Virus record (IMG/VR): IMGVR_UViG_3300047356_000053
Location: 1 to 37,207 of that record
Source: a virus
Length of the DNA stretch: 37,207 bases
Reading direction: 5' to 3' (one strand)
Position numbers and translations under genes: made by a program. The notes under the pieces are model-generated. The model was not told the origin of the DNA and made no database searches. It worked only from the letters and a program-made list of their open reading frames with translations. How positions within the stretch are numbered: position 1 is the stretch's first letter; each line of letters opens with the position of its first letter. Shown one piece after another: positions 16,561 through 23,284 of this stretch.

Positions 16561-17126
16561 TATCCAGCAATCTCCATAAGTGTAATTGATGCTCTACTAG
16601 CTGGAGCATCCCATCCATTTGTTCCTGAAGAAACTCTTTCTAATTGCAATCTATATGTTATTGCGCTTGTACTACTTGGAGAATCTAAATGATTTACTGC
16701 AAGTATATGTGATGCATTAGCTGACAAATCCCCACCATATGGGCCATTTTTTATATTTGAAGCATCTCTCCAAATCTGTATTTGAATCCAAGTATTTGAA
16801 CCTCCAACACCAACTCCACCACATGTAGCCGCAATATAAATTTTACTAGATGTACTGCTTGGTGTTATTGCAGCATTAATTATCTCTAGAGAACCAGCAC
16901 CTGTTTTAGAAACTGTTGACGCTGGGCCACTTGTGCTAACAACTTGCAACACTTTACCAAGAGATCCGTTAATCATTGTCTCAGTAACTGTTGATGTGTC
17001 ACCTGTAGTTACTACATTTCCTGTAACATCAGGTAACGTCAGAGTTCTATCTGTATTGCTATTAGGGGCAGCAATGGTAAAGTCACCTGTCCCACTAGCA
17101 TCTCCCTGAATAACAACTCTACTCAT
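16560..17126 (-). CDS. Tail fibre tip protein (copy 2)
   Basis: The 188-residue protein opens MSRVVIQGDASGTGDFTIAA with TDRTLTLPDVTGNVVTTGD, a common fibre N-terminus. Its C-terminal domain (GKVLQV, ITPSSTSSKIYI, IQIWRD, ending MEIAG) parallels the 162-residue tip at 18631-19119 (GKILQV, ITPKFANSKIKI, MDIYRN, ending TEIAQ). The two are probably diverged copies of one receptor-contact domain. Confidence 0.75.
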   Translation of the reverse strand: MSRVVIQGDASGTGDFTIAAPNSNTDRTLTLPDVTGNVVTTGDTSTVTETMINGSLGKVLQVVSTSGPASTVSKTGAGSLEIINAAITPSSTSSKIYIAATCGGVGVGGSNTWIQIQIWRDASNIKNGPYGGDLSANASHILAVNHLDSPSSTSAITYRLQLERVSSGTNGWDAPASRASITLMEIAG

Positions 17127-17365
17127 TACATATTCTCCACAACAGTTTTAAGTGCGTCTACATCCGCAGCAGCATCGATGTCAGTCTGAACTGTTTCGTA
17201 CTTAGTCCTGATAGCAGCCCTAGCAGTCTCAGCAGCGTCAGCATCAGCACTGGGGATCTGCTTAGCTATGATGTCATCGTGTGGCTTAAACTCTTCCTCA
17301 CGGTTAGCTCTACGCATCTCATGTGCAATAGTCTTTGCTTTAGTTAAGTTAGTTACAATCGGCAT
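17126..17365 (-). CDS. Tail-fibre-cluster helper protein, alpha-helical
   Basis: The start is placed at the ATG at 17365, which forms TAATG with the upstream stop. The longer reading has no ribosome site. The 79-residue product begins MPIVTNLTKAKTIAHEMRRA and continues REEEFKPHDDIIAKQIP, then an Ala/Asp-rich helical end. I know this type from phage tail-fibre operons, where it is treated as a putative assembly chaperone. Confidence 0.7.
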   Translation of the reverse strand: MPIVTNLTKAKTIAHEMRRANREEEFKPHDDIIAKQIPSADADAAETARAAIRTKYETVQTDIDAAADVDALKTVVENM

Positions 17366-17553
17366 TATGAGTACTCCCAAGCATTTCTAAAAGTTCTATC
17401 GCTAGGAATGTCAGCTACATCTACAATCTGATACGCCTTACCAGTAGGTACATCCTTCTCTGCGATCTGTTCTATTGTTAATCCACAGTTAGGAGCAGGT
17501 ACTATGACTGCAACTCCTCCGTCATCTGTGGGATATATAATTCTCTTATCCAT
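17365..17553 (-). CDS. Small conserved protein of fibre cluster
   Basis: The 62-residue protein begins MDKRIIYPTDDGGVAVIVPA and ends DRTFRNAWEYS. The RTFRNAW ending, followed by the helical partner at 17126-17365, is a recurrent two-gene arrangement next to phage fibres. GAGGAAATT directly precedes the ATG. Function unknown, possibly a chaperone subunit. Confidence 0.7.
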   Translation of the reverse strand: MDKRIIYPTDDGGVAVIVPAPNCGLTIEQIAEKDVPTGKAYQIVDVADIPSDRTFRNAWEYS

Positions 17554-17568
17554 AATTTCCTCTTTAGT

Positions 17569-17961
17569 TTATCTATGAAACGCATACATACAGTACGAAT
17601 AATCGTAAAAAGAATTACTACCATTTACAGTTCCTAAACGTGCAGAAGATGTTGTAGGAGTTGTTGACGATAAAATTCCAAAACTTCCAAGACCTGCTGT
17701 AGAAATATCTGCACTAATTGACGTTATTACATAGTTAGCATCTTCCATAGCAGATTCAAAGTTAACTGTATAATCACCAGTTCCGTTATCGGTAATGCTA
17801 TTTACATTAAACGATCCTCTAATAGCAACTGTTCCAGTACCATTAAAGTTAACCCATGCCTTTGCAGATCCGTTAATCACATTAGTGACCGCAGTAGACT
17901 CTGTGTCTAACTCGTCAGCTATTGTTGTTGTCTTTACTTTTCCTGTTTTAAGTGTACTCAT
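17569..17961 (-). CDS. Tail fibre tip protein (type B, copy 2)
   Basis: The 130-residue protein begins MSTLKTGKVKTTTIADE. It contains KAWVNFNGTGTVAIRGSFNV and SITDNGTGDYTVNF, then MEDANYV. The same blocks occur in the neighbouring 118-residue protein, so they are tandem paralogues that diverge mainly in the C-terminal half. This is what a fibre tip under selection for new receptors would look like. Confidence 0.75.
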   Translation of the reverse strand: MSTLKTGKVKTTTIADELDTESTAVTNVINGSAKAWVNFNGTGTVAIRGSFNVNSITDNGTGDYTVNFESAMEDANYVITSISADISTAGLGSFGILSSTTPTTSSARLGTVNGSNSFYDYSYCMYAFHR

Positions 17962-17966
17962 TTGAT

Positions 17967-18323
17967 TTACCTAAAGACTGCAATGTTATTTGTTGGGGCA
18001 TCATAAAAAGTACCACCATCAAAATTATTTCTTATCCTAACTCCTGAAGTTGATTGAGTATTTGTATAAGCTATTGGCCCCCAATAATTTGAACCAGACC
18101 AATGACCAGTTGTGTAAACAGTAGAATAATTTGCGTCAGTCATGTTGTTTTGAAAATTGACTGTATAATCACCAGTGCCATGATCGGTAATGCTTGAAAC
18201 ATTTCCTGAGCCTCTAATCATATTAGATGATGCTACTTGACCATCAAAGTTAACCCACGCCTTGCAGGTATAAACTTCTACGTTGCTGGTGTTCTTAATT
18301 GTGTCTACCTTGATTGTACTCAT
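17967..18323 (-). CDS. Tail fibre tip protein (type B, copy 1)
   Basis: The 118-residue protein begins MSTIKVDTIKNTSNVEV, with CKAWVNFDGQ, IRGSGNVSSITDHGTGDYTV and MTDANYS, matching the neighbour at 17569-17961. It starts four bases inside the end of the chaperone-like gene (ATGA). Probably a small receptor-contact domain assembled on the fibre. Confidence 0.75.
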   Translation of the reverse strand: MSTIKVDTIKNTSNVEVYTCKAWVNFDGQVASSNMIRGSGNVSSITDHGTGDYTVNFQNNMTDANYSTVYTTGHWSGSNYWGPIAYTNTQSTSGVRIRNNFDGGTFYDAPTNNIAVFR

Positions 18324-18634
18324 GGCTTAGGATTCTCCGTCTTAACAGCCTCAATAGCATCCTTCCAAGTAGTCGTACCATTTACACTATCCCAGTACTG
18401 CATATCGAGTTGTTCTTGGATTGATGGATAAGCAGTTGCTCTGTCTCTTGCGTACTGTTTAGCATCGTATTCAGCTTGTAGTCTAATTACTTCAGCGTCT
18501 ATCTCTGCGTCAGTCGGCTGTGTTTGCTCTGTGTCTAACCACTCAAGCTCATTACCACGCATTGCCCATTGTGCGTCAGGACGTAAAGAAACAATCGCAT
18601 CTACTTTGTCAGCAACTCCATCTAAGTTAATCAT
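18320..18634 (-). CDS. Tail fibre assembly chaperone-like protein (copy 1)
   Basis: The 104-residue protein has a middle helical region (EIDAEVIRLQAEYDAKQYAR) and the ending AYPSIQEQLDMQYWDSVN, then TTWKDAIEAVK. The YPSIxEQLDMQYWD box is a familiar phage tail-fibre assembly/XkdW-like signature. It starts in an ATGA overlap with the fibre-tip gene just upstream, supporting a chaperone role for that tip. Confidence 0.75.
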   Translation of the reverse strand: MINLDGVADKVDAIVSLRPDAQWAMRGNELEWLDTEQTQPTDAEIDAEVIRLQAEYDAKQYARDRATAYPSIQEQLDMQYWDSVNGTTTWKDAIEAVKTENPKP

Positions 18635-19119
18635 TGTGCGATCTCCGTAGCTGATAAAAGAACACAGTTTGGATAAACAGTACTTGTCGCACCTACGCCA
18701 GCACCTCCAATAGTGACTGTTCCAGAATAAGTTTTTGCAAAAATATTATAAGTAACTGTAGAAGTTGTGTTTGGAGAATCAATTATAAACATAGATACGT
18801 TTTGCCAAAACGCTGTGTAATAAGCTACACTTCCTGTAAGACCGTTAGCAGAATCTCCACTTAAACCTGTTGTTCCGTTTCTATAAATATCCATAGCAAC
18901 ATAGTGACCAGAAGATAATACTGACGCAGCAAAGTCTATTTTAATTTTACTATTTGCAAATTTAGGCGTAATAGATACTTCAAAACCAGTATCAGTAAGT
19001 GTTGACACTGATGCACTAAATTTTGGACGTGCTGTACTGTCGTATGTGACTTGTAATATCTTGCCTTGATTATCAGCACCAGTAGTGTCTTGTATGCTGT
19101 CTACTCTTAACGTACTCAT
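18631..19119 (-). CDS. Tail fibre tip protein (copy 1)
   Basis: The 162-residue protein starts MSTLRVDSIQDTTGADNQGK and continues GKILQV, ITPKFANSKIKI and MDIYRN to a TEIAQ ending. It shares this plan with the 188-residue protein at 16560-17126. The MSTLRVDSI start is shared with other tips in the cluster and is the likely docking segment. It overlaps both neighbours by four bases. Confidence 0.75.
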   Translation of the reverse strand: MSTLRVDSIQDTTGADNQGKILQVTYDSTARPKFSASVSTLTDTGFEVSITPKFANSKIKIDFAASVLSSGHYVAMDIYRNGTTGLSGDSANGLTGSVAYYTAFWQNVSMFIIDSPNTTSTVTYNIFAKTYSGTVTIGGAGVGATSTVYPNCVLLSATEIAQ

Positions 19120-19298
19120 AAGATCACCCAGTTCCCACCGCTTGTCACAGTTACTGTAACGCCAGTGCTAATCTCTATGTCACCTATGCTTGCAGCGTTC
19201 TTAGTTGCTGCAATAGTGTAGTCAGCGTCAATGCTTTGTTCGTTCTCTATAAAGTTAGGAAACTGTATTCCTGACGATCCGTTTAATGTAATTGACAT
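19116..19298 (-). CDS. Free-standing fibre C-terminal domain (60 aa)
   Basis: The 60-residue protein starts directly after the long fibre gene (TAAATG). Its sequence NEQSIDADYTIAATKNAASI through GVTVTVTSGGNWVIL parallels the last 43 residues of the 416-residue fibre (NGQTITTSYSITASTNAM through GVSVTVPSGSRWVVL). It is a duplicated tip domain expressed alone, perhaps as an alternative cap. Confidence 0.75.
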   Translation of the reverse strand: MSITLNGSSGIQFPNFIENEQSIDADYTIAATKNAASIGDIEISTGVTVTVTSGGNWVIL

Positions 19299-20549
19299 TT
19301 ATAACACCACCCATCTTGATCCGCTAGGGACTGTTACTGAAACACCACTATTAACTGTTAGTGGCCCTGTAGACATAGCGTTTGTACTTGCTGTTATTGA
19401 ATAACTTGTTGTAATAGTTTGTCCGTTCTCGTAGAAGATAGCATCAGAACCACCACCTGAAGCTCCTCCACCGCCACCAATAGCTCCCCACGCAGAACCA
19501 TCATAGCCCTCAAAGGAACTATCACTAGAATTAAATCTTAAATAACCAGCACTAGGTGAGACATCTCTCTGTGCTGTTGTACCTGCTGGCATCTCAGCAG
19601 AGCCTGTAGCAGATGTCTTAGCTACATAGTCTGTTGTATCAAATGCTTTAACTTGTGCTAGGTTAGTGACTTCACTGTCCATTAACGCACCAGCAGCAGT
19701 AACGTTATCTACGTCTGTTACATCAGCACTGGCTTCAATACCAGATAACTTTGTTTGTTCTGCGTCAGTAAACGCATTAGTATCTGCGTTACTCTCGTAT
19801 GCAGTCTTAATCTCACCAGCAGTTTGATCTGCAGTAGCAGATGCTTCTATACCAGCTAGTTTAGTAAACTGTGCATCAGTAAACGCATTAGCTTCTAACT
19901 CATAGGCAGCTTTAATCTCAGCACCTGTTTGATCTGCTGTTGCAGCAGTCTCAATACCTGCTAACTTAGTTTCTTCAGCAGTAGTATAAGATGCAGTAGT
20001 AGCATCGAGTACAGCAGAGTGTGCTTGTACGTCAGAGCCTATAGTTAAACCAAGATTAGTTCTTGATGTTGCTGCACTTGCTACATCAGATAAGTTATTA
20101 GCAGCCTCTAGTCCACCACTACCTGTTGTAATGGTTTGCCATGTTGTTCCATTCCAGACATAGATAATGTCATCAACAGTGTCGTAATACATTGCTCCTT
20201 CAGCTAACGCATTACCATCATTGTCAACGGTAGGAGCAGATGACTTAGCGCCTAAGTACCTGTCATCAAAAGAATCAAAAGATGCAGCAGCAGCAGTAGC
20301 CGAACTAGCAGCAGCCGTTGCAGAAGATGCAGACGCTGTAGCAGAACTAGCAGACGCTGTAGCAGAACTTGCGGATGCAATAGCAGATGTTGAAGAATCA
20401 GATGCTGACGTTGCAGCAGCAGTAGCTGAACCAGCAGCAGCAGTAGCCGAACTAGCTGCTTCTGCTGCCTTATCAGAGGCTACGGAGGCTTGATTAGCAG
20501 CGTCTGTTGTAGCATCTCCTGATCCTCCAGCCCCTCTCCATATAGCCAT
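19299..20549 (-). CDS. Main tail fibre protein
   Basis: The 416-residue fibre has an Ala/Ser-rich N-terminal coiled region (repeats like SSATASASSATA, residues 15-95), a FDDRYLGAKSSAP junction, a MYYDTVDDIIYVWNGTTWQ module, tandem repeats with KLAGIE-x-AATADQT-x-EIK-x-AY (about 190-290), a glycine-rich hinge and a small beta tip. This is the usual plan of trimeric phage side fibres. The start has GGAAATAAA just upstream and lies ten bases after the PqqA-like gene. Confidence 0.85.
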   Translation of the reverse strand: MAIWRGAGGSGDATTDAANQASVASDKAAEAASSATAAAGSATAAATSASDSSTSAIASASSATASASSATASASSATAAASSATAAAASFDSFDDRYLGAKSSAPTVDNDGNALAEGAMYYDTVDDIIYVWNGTTWQTITTGSGGLEAANNLSDVASAATSRTNLGLTIGSDVQAHSAVLDATTASYTTAEETKLAGIETAATADQTGAEIKAAYELEANAFTDAQFTKLAGIEASATADQTAGEIKTAYESNADTNAFTDAEQTKLSGIEASADVTDVDNVTAAGALMDSEVTNLAQVKAFDTTDYVAKTSATGSAEMPAGTTAQRDVSPSAGYLRFNSSDSSFEGYDGSAWGAIGGGGGASGGGSDAIFYENGQTITTSYSITASTNAMSTGPLTVNSGVSVTVPSGSRWVVL

Positions 20550-20558
20550 TTTATTTCC

Positions 20559-20630
20559 TTACTTAGTTGCGATATACATCGTGACTTCAAAACCAAATCT
20601 CATCTCAGTGTATTCAGGCTTAGTCCACAT
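20559..20630 (-). CDS. pqqA: PqqA-like PQQ precursor peptide
   Basis: A 23-codon gene starts at the ATG at 20630, six bases after an AAAGGA ribosome site. The peptide reads MWTKPEYT at its start and FGFEVTMY at 12-19. Bacterial PqqA peptides are also 22-24 residues, begin MWTKP or MWKKP, and carry the GxEVTxY core. The Glu (E15) and Tyr (Y19) that PqqE crosslinks to build pyrroloquinoline quinone are at exactly the standard positions. PqqA is the ribosomal substrate for PqqD, PqqE, PqqB and PqqC, none of which is visible here, so the phage peptide would need host enzymes. The first 11 bases overlap the end of the 31-codon gene in another frame, which suggests coupled translation. Confidence 0.85.
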   Translation of the reverse strand: MWTKPEYTEMRFGFEVTMYIATK

Positions 20631-20715
20631 AGTGTTTCCTTTGTCGTAGTTTAAGTATTTGTTGTTTCTTGTGGTTATCTAGTTCACGCTTACGGCAGAA
20701 GTCTTGCCAAGACAT
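20620..20715 (-). CDS. 31-residue peptide gene downstream of the riboswitch
   Basis: The ATG at 20715 follows AAGAGGAGGG with four bases between, the strongest ribosome site in this part of the genome. The 31-residue product begins [17 protein letters not shown] and ends RQRKHYVD. It is basic and predicted helical. Its position 24 bases after the glutamine-aptamer-like RNA matches the short peptide genes after which the Downstream-peptide motif was named. Some cyanobacterial peptides of that class inhibit glutamine synthetase, but I see no clear sequence match to those, so its role is open. Confidence 0.75.
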   Translation of the reverse strand: MSWQDFCRKRELDNHKKQQILKLRQRKHYVD

Positions 20716-20738
20716 AACACCCTCCTCTTAAAGAAAGA

Positions 20739-20783
20739 TGCGTTCCTTCGGTTTCCCTACTTCCGTCCTAATGGATGAACGAC
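20739..20783 (-). promoter_or_regulatory. Glutamine riboswitch candidate (Downstream-peptide/glnA class)
   Basis: Reading leftward from 20783, the RNA has outer stem CGUUC/GAACG, a small hairpin UCC-AUUA-GGA, the segment CGGAAGUA, a second hairpin GG-GAAA-CC, then GAAG closing the outer stem. The conserved CGGAAGUAGG and GAAGGAACGC blocks in a three-stem junction are the core of the glutamine aptamers known as the glnA RNA and the Downstream-peptide motif, found in cyanobacteria, cyanophages and marine metagenomes. The element lies just before the ribosome site of a short peptide gene, as expected, so translational control is likely. Assigned from remembered consensus. Confidence 0.8.
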
Positions 20784-20790
20784 AATAATG

Positions 20791-20820
20791 AAACTCCCTA
20801 GACCTTGTGAGTCTAGGGAG
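20791..20820 (-). terminator. Intrinsic terminator after the capsid gene
   Basis: A perfect 10-bp stem (GTCTAGGGAG at 20811-20820 with CTCCCTAGAC at 20794-20803 on the plus strand), a 7-base loop and a short U-rich run (TTTCATTATT) on the minus strand lie 19 bases after the capsid stop. The riboswitch begins only about 10 bases further on, so the downstream genes need partial readthrough, RNA processing or a promoter inside this interval. Confidence 0.8.
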
Positions 20821-20838
20821 ATATTACAACCTACTTAA

Positions 20839-21771
20839 TTAAGCAGGAACAGCGAGAGCTACAGCAGCATCGTCACGAAGCTCAGCTACACCGTAAAGCA
20901 TATCTGATGTGAACAATGTTGCAAGCCACTCTTGCTTGTACTGGGTCTGTGAACGTACACCCATCTGCTCAGCAAGACAGAAAGCATCTTTATGAGCCAT
21001 GAGACAAATACGGTCAGCACCAGAGCTTCCAGCACCTGAGTCAGCGTTGGTTGTCACAAAGGCTTTAACACCATAGAGATCACCAATCTGACCATTACGG
21101 ATCGTGTTGTTTTGTCCTTGCTCACCAACAAAAGACTCAGAACTAAATCTGTCAATACCCATGAGAGTATTTCTTGTTGTAGGTGGAACAATTAAAAAAC
21201 GATCTGTCATAGGAACGTCAGCATCGTCAAGTCGCTGAATAGAACGTCTGATACCTGCATCAGCCAATGCAGCAGCATTAGAAGATGAAGAGTTATAGAC
21301 AGTAGTTCCATTAGAACCAATGAATGCGTTAGTAGTTGAAGATGCTGTAGAGTACGCAGTACCTGAACCAGCAGTACGACCTAGCTGAATCAAGTCAGTA
21401 TCTACTTGTTTAGCAATAGCATGACCAGCGTCATCAGTGTAGAACTTTCGTAGAGAGCTAAGAGCTTGTGTCTCAACAATGTCCTCAATGAAACGTGAGT
21501 ATTCGTAGTGCTTGTTGATGTTGACCAGAACCTCGTTCTCAGTTGCAGCAATAAGCGTTACCTGAGTTGATGCTGCCTTTGCAGACGCTGCACCACGAGT
21601 AGGTTTAGGAATGTGAAGCACATCACCTTTTTTGCCTTTAAAAGACATCTTGGAGAACAAGTTAGCAGCGACAAGATTAGCCTTGTATGCTGCAACAATC
21701 TCATCACTCCAAATCTCAGGGATGAACTTCGCTGCGGTAGTGGTTGTTACATTATTAGTACCTAGTGCCAT
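20839..21771 (-). CDS. Major capsid protein
   Basis: The 310-residue protein begins MALGTNNVTTTTAAKFIPEI and continues WSDEIVAAYKANLVAANLFS and GDVLHIPKP, the familiar start of HK97-fold capsid proteins in marine podoviruses. The C-terminal part (QTQYKQEWLATLFTSDMLYG) also fits. It follows the scaffold gene directly, with AAGGAAATAAGAA before the ATG, and is followed by a strong terminator, as expected for the most abundant late product. Confidence 0.9.
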   Translation of the reverse strand: MALGTNNVTTTTAAKFIPEIWSDEIVAAYKANLVAANLFSKMSFKGKKGDVLHIPKPTRGAASAKAASTQVTLIAATENEVLVNINKHYEYSRFIEDIVETQALSSLRKFYTDDAGHAIAKQVDTDLIQLGRTAGSGTAYSTASSTTNAFIGSNGTTVYNSSSSNAAALADAGIRRSIQRLDDADVPMTDRFLIVPPTTRNTLMGIDRFSSESFVGEQGQNNTIRNGQIGDLYGVKAFVTTNADSGAGSSGADRICLMAHKDAFCLAEQMGVRSQTQYKQEWLATLFTSDMLYGVAELRDDAAVALAVPA

Positions 21772-21789
21772 TTCTTATTTCCTTTTCAT

Positions 21790-22617
21790 TTAATAGACTC
21801 TTCCTTCCTCATAAGCGAGAAGGATTTCATCTGCGTTAGCATAGTATTTTTGCGGATCTCTTATAAGTAGCTCTTGAAAAGCCTTCCGACTATATTTCTT
21901 TTTAGAACCGATTGAAGCAGAGCCTGTATCAACAGCAGCAGCTTTTAAAGACTTAACTCTAGATTCTTGAGAATCAGGAGTGATTTGTTGCTGTAATTCT
22001 GAATTACTTTTAACATTTGAAATAGCCTTCCAAGTGCTAATAAGTTCAGAAGCAGCTTCTAAATCATAACCTTCGTTAGCTTGTTTATGTAGTTTTTGTC
22101 TGATTGGAGAACCGTTTATCCACTCTTTAAACTCAGAGGTATTCACTGTCTCTTTAAAATCAGGAAACTGTTGTTGTAACTGTTGTAAAGCAGCTTGAGC
22201 TTTTACCATTAAAGCAGCCTCTTGAGCGTCTTTAATAGCTGGATGATTACTAATGCGAGCATCCATTGCTGCCGTAGGTTCTTTAAAAAATGTATCGTTA
22301 GGGTCTTCCTCAACTACAGGCTGGTCTGTCGCTTTGTTTTTAAGAAGTTCACGTTTTGTCATTTCATCAAAAAACTTACGATGCTCACCTACTTCTCTGG
22401 CTTGCTTTCCTATAAGTTTCTCAGACTCTTGGTGCATTTTGACAACATCTTCAAAAGACTTACCTCGATATTTCTCAGGTAATTCAGGTTGTTCTTGAAC
22501 AGCTTTTACTTGCTCTTCAGGAGCCTGTGCTTCTACTTGCTCTTCTTTAGATTCTTCACCTACCTCATCAGGTGTAAAGTCAAGGTTTTCTTGTAACGGA
22601 TCTTCAAACTTAGCCAT
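21790..22617 (-). CDS. Capsid scaffolding protein
   Basis: The 275-residue acidic, helical protein is rich in E, Q and K (ESKEEQVEAQAPEEQVKAVQ), with a central coiled region and a basic C-terminal part (SKKKYSRKAFQELLIRD). Composition, size and position directly before the capsid gene identify it as scaffold. GGAG precedes the ATG by eight bases. Confidence 0.8.
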   Translation of the reverse strand: MAKFEDPLQENLDFTPDEVGEESKEEQVEAQAPEEQVKAVQEQPELPEKYRGKSFEDVVKMHQESEKLIGKQAREVGEHRKFFDEMTKRELLKNKATDQPVVEEDPNDTFFKEPTAAMDARISNHPAIKDAQEAALMVKAQAALQQLQQQFPDFKETVNTSEFKEWINGSPIRQKLHKQANEGYDLEAASELISTWKAISNVKSNSELQQQITPDSQESRVKSLKAAAVDTGSASIGSKKKYSRKAFQELLIRDPQKYYANADEILLAYEEGRVY

Positions 22618-22673
22618 ATATAAAAACTCCTGTCACTATGTGATTATAGGATATAAAAAATGCCACTGGACGC

Positions 22674-22907
22674 TCAGCCTCTGCGTTTTTCAGCGACTCT
22701 TGTTGCTTCTTCGTGTTTTCTAGCCCAAGCATCGGCTGCTGTAGGAAAATCACCAGTGATTCCTTCAAGCGCAATACGCGGTGCTGAGATAATACGAAGT
22801 GACATACACTGACAAACAGGACACTCAATAGCGTTTACCTCTGAGTCAATATATTCTTCTGTGGTATGACCTTCGCCACACCTAAATTCAAACATTCGTT
22901 TACTCAT
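22674..22907 (-). CDS. Zinc-ribbon (FmdB-like) small protein
   Basis: The 77-residue protein has an N-terminal zinc-ribbon-like unit (FRCGEGHTTEEYIDSE, Cys10 and His14, then ECPVC, Cys29 and Cys32) followed by RIALEGITGDFPTAADAW. This combination is common in phage head operons and often annotated as FmdB-like. It overlaps the upstream gene by eight bases. Role unknown. Confidence 0.7.
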   Translation of the reverse strand: MSKRMFEFRCGEGHTTEEYIDSEVNAIECPVCQCMSLRIISAPRIALEGITGDFPTAADAWARKHEEATRVAEKRRG

Positions 22908-23133
22908 TGTTTAGTTGCTCCCACGCTTCCTCAGAAAGTTTTTTGAGAGTTCTAATCCAATGTAAAACGTCTAGCTGTCCTTTACGAAAGTTTAAATCTT
23001 CAAGGCTTTGCGTAGCCATTAGATTGTTTCTTTCTTCAATCATTCTTTCAACATCTGTCAACAAATCTTCATAACCTTTTGTTCCCATCATGTTGAATCG
23101 TTCTTCGTAATACTCTTGGAGTTCTTTATCCAA
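22900..23133 (-). CDS. Conserved small phage protein, first gene of second late unit
   Basis: The start is a TTG at 23133. No ATG precedes it in frame before a stop, and AGGAGA lies eight bases upstream. The 77-residue helical protein (MDKELQEYYEERFNMMGTKG, then QLDVLHWIRTLKKLSE) resembles small proteins found near portal and scaffold genes of marine podoviruses. Its role is unknown. Confidence 0.75.
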   Translation of the reverse strand: MDKELQEYYEERFNMMGTKGYEDLLTDVERMIEERNNLMATQSLEDLNFRKGQLDVLHWIRTLKKLSEEAWEQLNNE

Positions 23134-23154
23134 AGGGAGTTCTCCTGTAAATGT

Positions 23155-23175
23155 AAATAAGAATCATTCCTATTT
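23155..23175. promoter_or_regulatory. Fur-like palindrome at late promoter
   Basis: A 21-base imperfect palindrome centred on 23165 contains AAGAATCATTCCTA, with nine of ten arm positions symmetric. It differs at only two positions from the reverse complement of the site at 28471-28491. It begins about 12 bases beyond the -10 of the leftward promoter, where a bound repressor would block transcription. The sequence is close to Fur boxes. Confidence 0.55.
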
Positions 23176-23186
23176 AATTGAGGCTT

Positions 23187-23215
23187 ATCCTACCACAAAT
23201 AGAACAGTTTGTCTA
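23187..23215 (-). promoter_or_regulatory. Sigma70-like promoter for second late unit
   Basis: On the minus strand TAGACA (23215-23210) and TAGGAT (23192-23187) are separated by exactly 17 bases. The element lies upstream of the gene ending at 23133 and would drive scaffold, capsid and tail genes. Confidence 0.55.
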
Positions 23216-23284
23216 AATTATTTGCTTATATAACTTTTTATTATAAAAAATCGTATTTATATAACAAAAGAATTGTACAAAGTA

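Noticed and set aside
20221-20493. Long alanine/valine-rich open frame on the plus strand across the fibre gene
   Set aside because: It is the mirror of the Ala/Ser repeat region of the fibre; low-complexity GC-rich codons leave both strands open. No ribosome site.
22643-22648. Perfect TATAAT on the minus strand before the scaffold gene
   Set aside because: No -35 element is found at 16-18 bases. It could be a weak internal promoter but is not supported enough to list.
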